From NCBI RefSeq assembly GCF_008704795.1, contig NZ_CP023690.1, positions 2,242,501 through 2,306,500 on the forward strand: 64,000 nucleotides of DNA, written 5' to 3'. A model generated the notes under the pieces. It saw only the letters and a list, made by a program, of their open reading frames with translations. It made no database searches and was not told where the DNA came from. Made by a program: the position numbers and the translations under genes. Source of the DNA: Streptomyces spectabilis (GTDB lineage Bacteria > Actinomycetota > Actinomycetes > Streptomycetales > Streptomycetaceae). Shown piece after piece: positions 8,946 to 17,496 of the stretch (position 1 is the stretch's first letter; each line of letters starts with the position of its first letter).

Positions 8946-10553
8946 TCAGTCGCCCACACCACGGGCGAGCTCCCACAACTGCAGGTTGGAGGAGGAGTTG
9001 AGAGCCCATTCGACGCCCGTGATGTCGTCACGTGCGGCGATGTACTGCTTGCCCTGCCAGAGCGGGAGCACCGGGACGTCCTCGGCCACGATGTCCTGGA
9101 TCCGCTCGATGCTCTTGGCGGCGCTGAGGCGGTCGGCCTCGCGGCGCGAGCTGGGGATCAGCTCGTTGTTGATGGTCCGGTTGCGGTAGGGCGAGCTGAG
9201 GAAGTTGTCCTCGGCGAGGAACGGCGCCAGGAAGTTGTCGGCGTCGGGGAAGTCGGGGAACCAGCCCATGCCGTAGACGTCGTACTTGCCCTTCTGGGCG
9301 GCGGCGCGGAAGGTGTTCCAGACGTCGCCCTTGATGTCGACGTCGAAGAGGCCGCTGTCGTTGAGCTGCTGGCGCAGGACCTCGAACTCCTTCTTCGTGG
9401 CCGGGCCGTAGTGGTCGGTGGTGTAGTGCAGCGTCAGCTTCACCGGCGTGTCGATGCCCGCGCCGGCGAGCAGGTCCTTGGCCTTCTTCGCGCTGGGCTC
9501 GCTGTAGCGGTTGAAGAAGGAGTTGGAGTGGCCGGTGATGGTGGTCGGCACCAGGGAGTACAGCGGGTCGGCGGTGGAGCCGTAGACCTTGCCGACGAGC
9601 GCGCCGCGGTCGACGACCTGTGACATGGCCTGGCGGACGGCCTTGTCCTTCACGGTCGACGCGGAGGTGTTGAAGGCGAGGTAGCGGATCTCGAGGCCGG
9701 GCATGTCGACGAGGTCGACGTTCTTGCCCGGGTTCACGTCGAGCTGCTTGATCTGCTCCGGCGACATGGTGCGGGTCATCAGGTCGATGTCGCCGCTGTC
9801 CAGCGCCTTGCCCATGGCGGTGGTGGTGGCGAAGGTGCGCAGCTCGACCTTCTTGTTCTGCGGGGTGAAGGAGCCCTTGTAGTTCGGGTTCTTGGTGAAG
9901 ACGGCCTTGACCAGCTCGTCGTCCTTCACTTCCTGCTTGACGGTGTACGGCCCCGAGCCGTCGAGGGCGAAGCCGTCGCGCAGCGCGTTCTTCTTGTAGT
10001 GGTCGGGGCTGACGATGCCCGCGGTCGGCGTGGCGAGCTTGTAGGGGAAGGTCGCGTCCGGGCTCTTCAGATGGAAGACGATGCCGCGCTCGCCCTGGAC
10101 CTCGATGGTCTCGACGTTGGACACGAGCTGGGCGGAACCGCTGGGGTTGGCGATCTTCATGTCGCGCACGCGCTCGATGGAGAACTTCACATCGGCGGCG
10201 GTCAGCGGCTTGCCGTCGGCGAACTTGAGGTCCTTGCGCAGGGTGCAGGCGTAGCGTTCGTTGCCCGTGTCGGTGAAGCCGCACTTCTGCGCCGCCTCGG
10301 GCTCCGGCTCGCCGCCCCCGCGCGGCAGGGCCATGAGCGTCTGGAGGGTCTGGCGCAGTACGTTCCAGGATCCGGCGTCGTAGGCGTACGCCGGGTCGAA
10401 GGGAGCCGGTACCTCTTTGGAGGCCGTGAACCGGTCGGTGGTGCCCGCTGCGATGGGGTCGTCGCCGTCCCCGCTGCCCGAACCGCCACACGCGGCAAGC
10501 GCGGGGGCGAGCAGACCTATCAGGGCCGGCAGCACCAATGTCTTGCGGTTCAT
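8946..10553 (-). CDS. Family 5 extracellular solute-binding lipoprotein (copy 2)
   Basis: 535 residues from the ATG at 10553 (GGAG about 13 bases upstream), with signal peptide and lipobox ending APALAACGG. It is a paralog of the next gene: both carry EPEPEAA(Q/K)KCGFTD near the N terminus, a DVKFS(I/F) segment, a (W)xPD(F/Y)PD(A/P)DNF motif and LP(L/V)WQ(G/A)KQY near the end. This points to a tandem duplication followed by divergence. It is the first gene of the pair in transcription order and probably heads a two-gene operon. Oligopeptide-like ligand is inferred from family only. Confidence 0.88.
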   Translation of the reverse strand: MNRKTLVLPALIGLLAPALAACGGSGSGDGDDPIAAGTTDRFTASKEVPAPFDPAYAYDAGSWNVLRQTLQTLMALPRGGGEPEPEAAQKCGFTDTGNERYACTLRKDLKFADGKPLTAADVKFSIERVRDMKIANPSGSAQLVSNVETIEVQGERGIVFHLKSPDATFPYKLATPTAGIVSPDHYKKNALRDGFALDGSGPYTVKQEVKDDELVKAVFTKNPNYKGSFTPQNKKVELRTFATTTAMGKALDSGDIDLMTRTMSPEQIKQLDVNPGKNVDLVDMPGLEIRYLAFNTSASTVKDKAVRQAMSQVVDRGALVGKVYGSTADPLYSLVPTTITGHSNSFFNRYSEPSAKKAKDLLAGAGIDTPVKLTLHYTTDHYGPATKKEFEVLRQQLNDSGLFDVDIKGDVWNTFRAAAQKGKYDVYGMGWFPDFPDADNFLAPFLAEDNFLSSPYRNRTINNELIPSSRREADRLSAAKSIERIQDIVAEDVPVLPLWQGKQYIAARDDITGVEWALNSSSNLQLWELARGVGD

Positions 10554-10929
10554 GCTGGACGTTCTCCAGAGCTCTTGATCCCGTGTTTCCGGCAACGGCG
10601 GGGTGGGGTTGATAGGGGCACGGGGGGTGGCATCGATGTTCTCGCGACGAGATTAGTCCGCACCACCAGGAGCGTTGACGGAGACTGGAGTTGGGCTGCC
10701 ATCACGCAGGGATACCGGGCGTGGACGCACCGATAACCCGACACCGGAAGGTTTCGTGCACGGCCGGTCCAATCAGGACACAAGGGCATGCCCCAACCGG
10801 GGTGCACCACCCCACCTGCACAGGCTTCCGCAGCTGTCGACCCTCTTCCCAGTGGGAAAGGTCACACTTTCAACCGGGCGCGCTGTCTGGGCTTTTCGGC
10901 CATGGGCAGGTGGTTGGCTGGTTCCCCGC
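10554..10929. other. 376-bp intergenic region without recognised gene
   Basis: Lies upstream of the binding-protein pair and downstream of the HAD gene, all on the minus strand. Presumably holds the promoter of the lipoprotein operon. I see no tRNA, riboswitch-like fold, hairpin terminator or convincing small ORF; short open frames here lack coding character. Confidence 0.5.
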
Positions 10930-11640
10930 TCAGTTGCGCGCCGCGGGCGTGTTCATCAGGCCGTGCAGGAACGACAGGTCGACGTGTTCGAGGGAGGGCA
11001 CGACGGTCCTCCCCGCGGCCGGGCCTATGGGCGCCACGGACGGCACGGCCACCACGCGGCAGCCCGCGGCCTCCGCGGCGGCCACGCCGGTGGCGGTGTC
11101 CTCGATGACCGCGCAGCGGGCCGGGTCTGCGCCGAGCCCGGACGCGGCGAGCAGATACGGGTCGGGGTGCGGCTTGGTGCGGGCCACCTCGTCGCCCGCG
11201 ACGGTCAGGGCGAAGTGGTGGGCGCCGATGGAGCCGAGGACGCGGTCGATGATGCGTCGGTGCGAGGCGGAGACCAGAGCCATCGGCACCTCGTGGGCGG
11301 ACAGCTCGGCGAGGAGTCTGGCGGCGCCGGGCATCAGCGGCAGGGCGCGGCCGATGCGGTCCTCGAAGCCGTCGTTGAGCAGGACCGTCAGCTCGTCGAG
11401 GGTGATGTCGGCGCCGGTGGCCTCGATGAGGAAGCCCGCGCTGCGGGACATGGGGCCGCCGACGACGATGTCGCGCCAGGACTCGTCGAGGGAGTGGCCG
11501 AGCGCGGCGAACACCTCGACCTCGGCGTCCCACCAGAAGCCCTCGGTGTCGACGAGCGTTCCGTCCATGTCGAGGAGAACGGCCTGCAGGGCGGAGCCTT
11601 CGGCCGTTCGGGTACCGAGTGCGGGGACCGTACTGGTCAT
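10930..11640 (-). CDS. HAD-superfamily phosphatase (beta-phosphoglucomutase-like)
   Basis: 236-residue HAD hydrolase of subfamily I. Motif I is LLDMDGTLVDTE with the two catalytic aspartates, motif II ALVSASH, motif III Lys in RTKPHPDPY and motif IV IEDTATGV. A helical cap domain sits between motifs I and II. The ATG at 11640 follows directly after the start-side spacer of metH (122 bp), so it could be transcribed with metH. Substrate cannot be told from sequence; sugar phosphates or phosphoglycolate-like compounds are typical of the group. Confidence 0.9.
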   Translation of the reverse strand: MTSTVPALGTRTAEGSALQAVLLDMDGTLVDTEGFWWDAEVEVFAALGHSLDESWRDIVVGGPMSRSAGFLIEATGADITLDELTVLLNDGFEDRIGRALPLMPGAARLLAELSAHEVPMALVSASHRRIIDRVLGSIGAHHFALTVAGDEVARTKPHPDPYLLAASGLGADPARCAVIEDTATGVAAAEAAGCRVVAVPSVAPIGPAAGRTVVPSLEHVDLSFLHGLMNTPAARN

Positions 11641-11761
11641 CCGTACACCTCCATGAGGGACGAGAAGGCCGGCCCCCAGAAGGAGACCGGCCTGTACTGG
11701 ACCGACCAGTGTACGACTCGTCCCGCGCGAACGCTCTTGGATAACGACCGGTTGGACGGCC

Positions 11762-14700
11762 TCAGCGCGCGTTGAAGTACTTCGCTTCCGGGTGGTGGAT
11801 GACGATGGCGTCCGTGGACTGCTCGGGGTGGAGCTGGAACTCCTCGGAGAGCTCGACGCCGATGCGCTCGGGCCGGAGCAGCTCGGCGATCTTCGCGCGG
11901 TCCTCCAGGTCCGGGCAGGCGCCGTAGCCGAGCGAGAAGCGCGCGCCGCGGTACTTGAGCGCGAACATGTCCTCGACGTCGGCGGGGTCCTCGCCGCCGA
12001 AGCCGAGTTCGGCGCGCACGCGCGCGTGCCAGTACTCGGCGAGGGCCTCGGCCAACTGCACGGACAGGCCGTGCAGTTCGAGGTAGTCGCGGTAGGAGTC
12101 GGAGGCGAACAGCTCGGCGGTGGCCTCGCCGATCCTGGAGCCCACGGTGACGACCTGGAGGCCCACCACGTCGGTCTCGCCGGACTCCTCGGGGCGGAAG
12201 AAGTCCGCGAGGCACAGATGGCGGCCGCGGCGCTGGCGCGGGAAGGAGAAGCGGGTGCGCTCGTTGCCCTGCTCGTCCAGGATGATCAGGTCGTCGCCCT
12301 TGGACACGCACGGGAAGTAGCCGTAGACGACGGCGGCTTCGAGCAGGCCCTTGGTCTGCAGGTCGTCGAGGAGGCCGCGGAGCCGGGGCCTGCCCTCGGT
12401 CTCGGCGAGCTCCTCGTACGTCGGTCCGTCGCCGGTACGCGCCTGCTTCAGGCCCCACTGGCCCTTGAACAGGGCGCCCTCGTCCAGCCAGGAGGCGTAC
12501 TCCTTGAGCTGGATGCCCTTGATGACGCGGGTGCCCCAGAACGGCGGCGTGGGCACGGGGTTGTCGACGGCGACGTCGGAACGCGCCGGGCCCTCGGGCT
12601 CCTTGACCTCGATCGCGGCGGCGTCGCGCTTGGGCACGCGGCGCTGCTTGAGCTCGGGCAGGGTCGCGCCGGGCACGCCGCGCTTGACCGCGATGAGGGC
12701 GTCCATCAGGCGCAGGCCCTCGAAGGCGTCGCGGGCGTAGCGGACCTCGCCCTCGTAGATCTCGTGCAGGTCCTGCTCGACGTAGGCGCGGGTGAGGGCG
12801 GCGCCGCCGAGGATGACCGGGTAGTCGGCGGCCATCTGGCGCTGGTTGAGCTCCTCCAGGTTCTCCTTCATGATCACGGTGGACTTGACCAGGAGGCCGG
12901 ACATGCCGATGACGTCGGCCTTGTGCTCCTGCGCGGCGTCCAGGATCGCGGCCACGGGCTGCTTGATGCCGAGGTTGACCACGTTGTAGCCGTTGTTGGA
13001 CAGGATGATGTCGACGAGGTTCTTGCCGATGTCGTGGACGTCGCCGCGCACGGTGGCGAGGACGATGGTGCCCTTGCCCTCGGAGTCGGACTTCTCCATG
13101 TGCGGTTCGAGGTGGGCGACCGCGGTCTTCATGACCTCGGCGGACTGGAGCACGAACGGCAGCTGCATCTGGCCGGATCCGAACAGCTCGCCGACGACCT
13201 TCATGCCCTCCAGGAGGGTGTCGTTGACGATGTCGAGGGCCTTGCGGGTCTCCAGGGCCTCGTCAAGGTCGGCCTCCAGGCCGTTCTTCTCGCCGTCGAT
13301 GATGCGGCGCTTGAGGCGCTCCTCAAGGGGCAGGGCCGCCAGCTCCTCGGCCTTGCCGGCCTTGAGGGACTTGGCGGTGGCGCCCTCGAACAGGGCCATC
13401 AGCTTCTGCAGCGGGTCGTAGCCCTCGGCGCGGCGGTCGTAGATCAGGTCGAGGGCGGTGGTGACCTCCTCGTCGCTGAAGCGCGCGATCGGCAGGATCT
13501 TCGAGGCGTGCACGATCGCGGAGTCGAGGCCCGCCTTGACGCACTCCTCCAGGAAGACGGAGTTCAGCAGGATGCGGGCGGCCGGGTTGAGACCGAAGGA
13601 GATGTTGGACAGGCCGAGCGTGGTCTGGACGTCCGGGTGGCGCCGCTTGAGCTCGCGGATCGCGTCGATGGTGGCGATGCCGTCCTTGCGGGACTCCTCC
13701 TGACCGGTGCAGATGGTGAAGGTCAGGGTGTCGATGAGGATGTCCGACTCCAGGATGCCCCAGTTCCCGGTGAGGTCGTGGATGAGCCGCTGGGCGATCT
13801 CGACCTTCTTCTCCGGGGTGCGGGCCTGGCCCTCCTCGTCGATGGTGAGGGCGATGAGGGCGGCGCCGTGCTCCCGGGCCAGCTCGGTGACCTTGGCGAA
13901 GCGGGACTCGGGGCCGTCGCCGTCCTCGTAGTTGACGGAGTTGATGACGGCGCGGCCGCCCAGCTTCTCCAGGCCCGCCTGGATGACGTCGACCTCGGTG
14001 GAGTCCAGGACGATCGGCAGCGTGGAGGCGGTGGCGAAGCGTCCGGCGAGCTCCTCCATGTCCGCGACGCCGTCGCGGCCCACGTAGTCGACGCACAGGT
14101 CGAGCATGTGGGCGCCCTCGCGGATCTGGTCGCGGGCCATCTCCACGCAGTCGTCCCAGCGGCCGTCCAGCATGGCCTCGCGGAACTTCTTGGAGCCGTT
14201 GGCGTTGGTGCGCTCGCCGATCGCCATGTACGACGTGTCCTGGCGGAACGGGACAGTCTGGTAGAGCGAGGCGGCGCCCGGCTCGGGGCGCGGGTCGCGC
14301 GTGGTCGGCGTGAGGCCGCGCACCCGCTCGACGACCTGGCGCAGGTGCTCGGGCGTCGTACCGCAGCAGCCGCCGATGAGGGACAGGCCGTACTCGTTGA
14401 CGAACGTCTCCTGGGCGTCGGCCAGCTCGGCGGCCGACAGCGGGTAGTGGGCGCCGTCCTTGCCGAGGACCGGCAGGCCCGCGTTGGGCATGCAGGCGAG
14501 CGGGACGCGCGAGTGGCGGGCCAGATAGCGCAGGTGCTCGCTCATCTCGGCCGGGCCGGTGGCGCAGTTCAGCCCGATCATGTCGATGCCGAGGGGCTCC
14601 AGGGCGGTGAGCGCGGCGCCGATCTCCGAGCCGAGGAGCATGGTGCCGGTCGTCTCGACGGTGACGGAGCAGATCAGCGGCAGGTTCGTGCCGGTGGCCT

Positions 14701-15292
14701 CCAGGGCGCGGCGGGCGCCGAGCAGGGCCGACTTGGTCTGGAGCAGGTCCTGGGTGGTCTCCACCAGGAGGGCGTCGGCGCCGCCCGCGATCATGCCCTC
14801 GGCGTTCTGCTGGTAGGCGTCGCGCAGCACGGTGTACGGGGCGTGGCCGAGGGTGGGCAGCTTGGTGCCGGGGCCCATGGAGCCGAGCACCCAGCGCTGC
14901 TGGCCGGTGCGGGCGGTGAACTCGTCGGCGACCTCGCGGGCGATGCGGGCGCCGGACTCGGAGAGCTCGAAGACGCGCTCGGGGATGTCGTACTCGGCGA
15001 GGGCGGCGAAGTTCGCGCCGAAGGTGTTGGTCTCGACGCAGTCGACGCCCGCGGCGAAGTACTCCTCGTGCACGGAGCGCACGATGTCGGGACGGGTGAC
15101 GTTCAGGACTTCGTTGCAGCCTTCCAGGTTCTGGAAGTCGTCGAGGCTGGGGTCCTGTGCCTGCAGCATCGTGCCCATCGCGCCGTCGGCGACCACCACA
15201 CGGGTGGCGAGCGCCTCGCGGAGGGCGTCGGCTCGGTTCCCGGCGGAGGCGTCCGCTGCGGAACCGGATGAGGGGGTCGGCGACGAGGCCAT
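11762..15292 (-). CDS. metH: Cobalamin-dependent methionine synthase
   Basis: Transfers the methyl group of methyltetrahydrofolate to homocysteine through methylcobalamin. The 1176 residues contain all modules in order: homocysteine-binding barrel with zinc cysteines (GLNCATGP and IGGCCGTTPEH), pterin-binding barrel (YMAIGERTNANGSKKFREAM), B12-binding module with DVHDIGKNLV, and the SAM-dependent reactivation domain. The ATG at 15292 has CAGGGAGC upstream. It is slightly shorter than E. coli MetH, as usual for actinobacteria. I looked for a cobalamin riboswitch in the leader and did not see a convincing one. Divergent from gylR. It links to the methionine salvage cluster further on. Confidence 0.97.
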   Translation of the reverse strand: MASSPTPSSGSAADASAGNRADALREALATRVVVADGAMGTMLQAQDPSLDDFQNLEGCNEVLNVTRPDIVRSVHEEYFAAGVDCVETNTFGANFAALAEYDIPERVFELSESGARIAREVADEFTARTGQQRWVLGSMGPGTKLPTLGHAPYTVLRDAYQQNAEGMIAGGADALLVETTQDLLQTKSALLGARRALEATGTNLPLICSVTVETTGTMLLGSEIGAALTALEPLGIDMIGLNCATGPAEMSEHLRYLARHSRVPLACMPNAGLPVLGKDGAHYPLSAAELADAQETFVNEYGLSLIGGCCGTTPEHLRQVVERVRGLTPTTRDPRPEPGAASLYQTVPFRQDTSYMAIGERTNANGSKKFREAMLDGRWDDCVEMARDQIREGAHMLDLCVDYVGRDGVADMEELAGRFATASTLPIVLDSTEVDVIQAGLEKLGGRAVINSVNYEDGDGPESRFAKVTELAREHGAALIALTIDEEGQARTPEKKVEIAQRLIHDLTGNWGILESDILIDTLTFTICTGQEESRKDGIATIDAIRELKRRHPDVQTTLGLSNISFGLNPAARILLNSVFLEECVKAGLDSAIVHASKILPIARFSDEEVTTALDLIYDRRAEGYDPLQKLMALFEGATAKSLKAGKAEELAALPLEERLKRRIIDGEKNGLEADLDEALETRKALDIVNDTLLEGMKVVGELFGSGQMQLPFVLQSAEVMKTAVAHLEPHMEKSDSEGKGTIVLATVRGDVHDIGKNLVDIILSNNGYNVVNLGIKQPVAAILDAAQEHKADVIGMSGLLVKSTVIMKENLEELNQRQMAADYPVILGGAALTRAYVEQDLHEIYEGEVRYARDAFEGLRLMDALIAVKRGVPGATLPELKQRRVPKRDAAAIEVKEPEGPARSDVAVDNPVPTPPFWGTRVIKGIQLKEYASWLDEGALFKGQWGLKQARTGDGPTYEELAETEGRPRLRGLLDDLQTKGLLEAAVVYGYFPCVSKGDDLIILDEQGNERTRFSFPRQRRGRHLCLADFFRPEESGETDVVGLQVVTVGSRIGEATAELFASDSYRDYLELHGLSVQLAEALAEYWHARVRAELGFGGEDPADVEDMFALKYRGARFSLGYGACPDLEDRAKIAELLRPERIGVELSEEFQLHPEQSTDAIVIHHPEAKYFNAR

Positions 15293-15492
15293 GAATGAGC
15301 TCCCTGGAGTGCGACGGCTGTCGGCTTTGCGGCTTCCCGTGGAAGGCGCACCCGGTCAGCGTAGCCGGGACGGGCGTTTTGGTGTGAGGCCATTCCACGG
15401 GACGGACGTGTGGCTGGAAATCGCCGTCGGAGGGGCTGCCACGAAACGAGGGGGTGCTCACCCTTAGCCAGAGGTCGGCAACGACCGATAGT

Positions 15493-15509
15493 GTTCAGCA
15501 TTGCCGAAC
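15493..15509. promoter_or_regulatory. Candidate GylR operator upstream of gylR
   Basis: GTTCAGCATTGCCGAAC is an imperfect 17-bp palindrome (GTTC arms, GCA/TGC inner arms). It lies 81 bp before the gylR start and matches 14 of 17 positions of the site before glpF (16523-16539). IclR-type proteins bind such palindromes. Inferred, not proven. Confidence 0.6.
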
Positions 15510-15589
15510 GGCGACCCCGTTGGCGAGGTAGCCGCGGAACGAGTGCCCGGCACAGGGGTGCGGGACACGGGATGGAGGAAAGGGCTGCG

Positions 15590-16354
15590 ATGGCACGCAA
15601 CATCCAGTCGCTCGAACGGGCCGCGGCGATGCTGCGCCTGCTCGCGGGCGGCGAGCGCCGGCTCGGCCTCTCGGACATCGCCTCCGCCCTCGGCCTGGCC
15701 AAGGGCACGGCCCACGGCATCCTGCGCACCCTCCAGCAGGAGGGCTTCGTGGAGCAGGACGCCGCGTCGGGGCGCTATCAGCTGGGCGCGGAGCTGCTGC
15801 GGCTCGGCAACAGCTATCTGGACGTGCACGAGTTGCGGGCCCGCGCCCTGGTGTGGACCGACGACCTGGCCCGCTCCAGCGGCGAGAGCGTGTACCTGGG
15901 CGTGCTGCACCAGCAGGGCGTGCTGATCGTGCACCACGTCTTCCGGCCCGACGACAGCCGCCAGGTCCTGGAGGTGGGGGCCATGCAGCCGCTGCACTCC
16001 ACGGCGCTCGGCAAGGTGCTCGCGGCCTACGACCCGGTGGCCCACAGCGAGGCCCTGGAGAGCGAGCGGCGGGCCTTCACGGACCGGACCGTCTGCGACT
16101 CCGAGTCCTTCGAAGGCGTCCTCGACCTCACGCGGGCGCGCGGGTACGCGACCGACGAGGAGGAGACCTGGGAGGGCATCGCCTCCGTGGCCGCGCCCAT
16201 CTACGACCGGCGGCGGATGCCGGTGGGGGCGGTCGGAGTCACCGGGGCCGTCGAGCGGGTGTGCCCGGACGGTGAGCTGCGGGCCGAGCTGATCGCGGCG
16301 GTGCGGGACTGTGCGCGGGCCGTCTCCCGGGACCTGGGCGCCAGCCGCTTCTGA
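15590..16354 (+). CDS. gylR: IclR-family glycerol operon regulator GylR
   Basis: 254-residue IclR-type regulator: N-terminal winged helix-turn-helix (residues about 4-65, including LGLSDIASALGLAKGTAHG) and a C-terminal effector domain. Position directly upstream of glpF-glpK-glpD matches S. coelicolor GylR, which mediates glycerol induction and is linked in the literature to glucose repression of this operon. The ATG at 15590 was chosen because GGAGGAAAGGG precedes it; an ATG 18 bases earlier overlaps that binding site. A palindrome in its own promoter suggests autoregulation. Confidence 0.93.
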   Translation: MARNIQSLERAAAMLRLLAGGERRLGLSDIASALGLAKGTAHGILRTLQQEGFVEQDAASGRYQLGAELLRLGNSYLDVHELRARALVWTDDLARSSGESVYLGVLHQQGVLIVHHVFRPDDSRQVLEVGAMQPLHSTALGKVLAAYDPVAHSEALESERRAFTDRTVCDSESFEGVLDLTRARGYATDEEETWEGIASVAAPIYDRRRMPVGAVGVTGAVERVCPDGELRAELIAAVRDCARAVSRDLGASRF

Positions 16355-16482
16355 GGCCTCGCGGGACGCCCCGGCGCGCCCATGGGCGCGCCGCTCGCGC
16401 AGGCGCCCCTTCTCCGGTCCGGGCTCCGCCCACCGATAGGGCGAAACGATCAATAACGATCGTGTTTTCAATTACAGAAGTC

Positions 16483-16512
16483 TTGACGCGCTGGTAACCC
16501 CAGAGTCAGACT
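16483..16512 (+). promoter_or_regulatory. Candidate promoter of the glpFKD operon
   Basis: TTGACG at 16483-16488 followed 17-18 bp later by TCAGAC/CAGACT (16506-16512) in an unusually AT-rich stretch. The candidate operator at 16523-16539 would sit just past the transcription start, ideal for repression. The -10 element is weak, so this is a moderate-confidence call. Confidence 0.4.
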
Positions 16513-16522
16513 CGCGTCCACC

Positions 16523-16539
16523 GGTCGGCATTGTCGAAC
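16523..16539. promoter_or_regulatory. Candidate GylR operator upstream of glpF
   Basis: GGTCGGCATTGTCGAAC shares 14 of 17 positions with the palindrome upstream of gylR. Located immediately downstream of the candidate -10 element of the glp operon. A repressor bound here would block initiation. Confidence 0.6.
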
Positions 16540-16541
16540 AG

Positions 16542-16561
16542 CTAACGGCATTACGCGTTAG
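16542..16561. promoter_or_regulatory. Second inverted repeat in the glpF leader
   Basis: CTAACG and CGTTAG arms flank eight bases; the segment ACGGCATTACG inside resembles the CGGCATTGTCG core of the adjacent operator. It may be a second, weaker GylR site in tandem. Confidence 0.4.
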
Positions 16562-16664
16562 AGTGGGGCGAGCCAAGGGCCGGCAACGCCCTCACCTGAG
16601 GGCGCGGACCACCGGAGGGACCCGGGGTTCGGCTTCCCCTGGACGAAGGACAAAGGAGTCGCGG

Positions 16665-17450
16665 GTGTCCAGCCACGACATCTTCCTCGGCGAGACCATC
16701 GGTACCGCCGTTCTCATTCTGCTGGGCGGTGGCGTGTGCGCCGCCGTCACGCTCAAGCGCTCGAAGGCCAAGGACGCCGGCTGGCTCGCCATCACCTTCG
16801 GGTGGGGCTTCGCGGTGCTCACGGCCGCCTATCTGGCGGGTGGCGTCTCGGGCGCCCACCTGAACCCGGCGGTCACCATCGGCCTCGCCGTCGAGGGCGG
16901 CACCAAGTGGGGCGACGTACCGCTCTACCTGGGCTCGCAGCTCCTGGGCGCCATGATCGGCGCGGTGCTCGTGTGGGCGACGTACTACGGGCAGTTCCAG
17001 GCCCACCTCACGGACCCCGAGATCATCAAGGCGCAGCCCGCCGAGGAAGGCCTCGTCGACCAGAAGGCGGCCCCCGCCGCCGGTCCCGTGCTCGGCGTCT
17101 TCTCCACCGGACCGGAGATCCGCAACGCCGCGCAGAACCTCATCACCGAGATCATCGCCACGACCGTGCTCGTCCTGGCGATCCTCACCCAGGGCCTCAA
17201 CGACGGCGGCAACGGCCTCGGCACCCTCGGTGCCCTGATCACCGCGCTCGTCGTGGTCGGCATCGGCCTCTCGCTCGGCGGCCCCACGGGCTACGCCATC
17301 AACCCGGTCCGCGACCTGGGCCCCCGCATCGTCCACTCGCTGCTCCCGCTCCCCAACAAGGGTGGCTCCGACTGGTCGTACGCGTGGATTCCCGTGGTCG
17401 GTCCGCTGATCGGCGGCGCTCTCGCCGCTTTCCTCTTCAAGCTGTTCTGA
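16665..17450 (+). CDS. glpF: Glycerol uptake facilitator (aquaglyceroporin)
   Basis: 261-residue MIP-family channel with six predicted membrane helices; lets glycerol diffuse into the cell, where GlpK traps it. The first pore motif is the usual NPA ([10 protein letters not shown]). The second is NPV ([13 protein letters not shown]), with the filter Arg kept three residues on. The GTG at 16665 has AAAGGAG upstream. First gene of the glpF-glpK-glpD operon (gylC position in S. coelicolor), 46 bp before glpK. A hydrophilic insert between helices 3 and 4 (about residues 115-145) is typical of actinobacterial GlpF. Confidence 0.95.
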   Translation: MSSHDIFLGETIGTAVLILLGGGVCAAVTLKRSKAKDAGWLAITFGWGFAVLTAAYLAGGVSGAHLNPAVTIGLAVEGGTKWGDVPLYLGSQLLGAMIGAVLVWATYYGQFQAHLTDPEIIKAQPAEEGLVDQKAAPAAGPVLGVFSTGPEIRNAAQNLITEIIATTVLVLAILTQGLNDGGNGLGTLGALITALVVVGIGLSLGGPTGYAINPVRDLGPRIVHSLLPLPNKGGSDWSYAWIPVVGPLIGGALAAFLFKLF

Positions 17451-17496
17451 GCGAACCCGCCGACCACACGACCACGACGTACTTCAGGAGCACACC

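Noticed and set aside
11792..15271. 1159-residue open frame opposite metH
   Set aside because: Antisense shadow of a highly conserved gene. Its composition (Gly/Val/Asp/Leu/Ala only, no motifs) is what GC-rich third positions produce on the opposite strand.
15293..15589. Cobalamin or SAH riboswitch in the metH leader
   Set aside because: I looked for the B12-box and for a SAH-like pseudoknot and saw neither. The leader is short and lacks the conserved core sequences.
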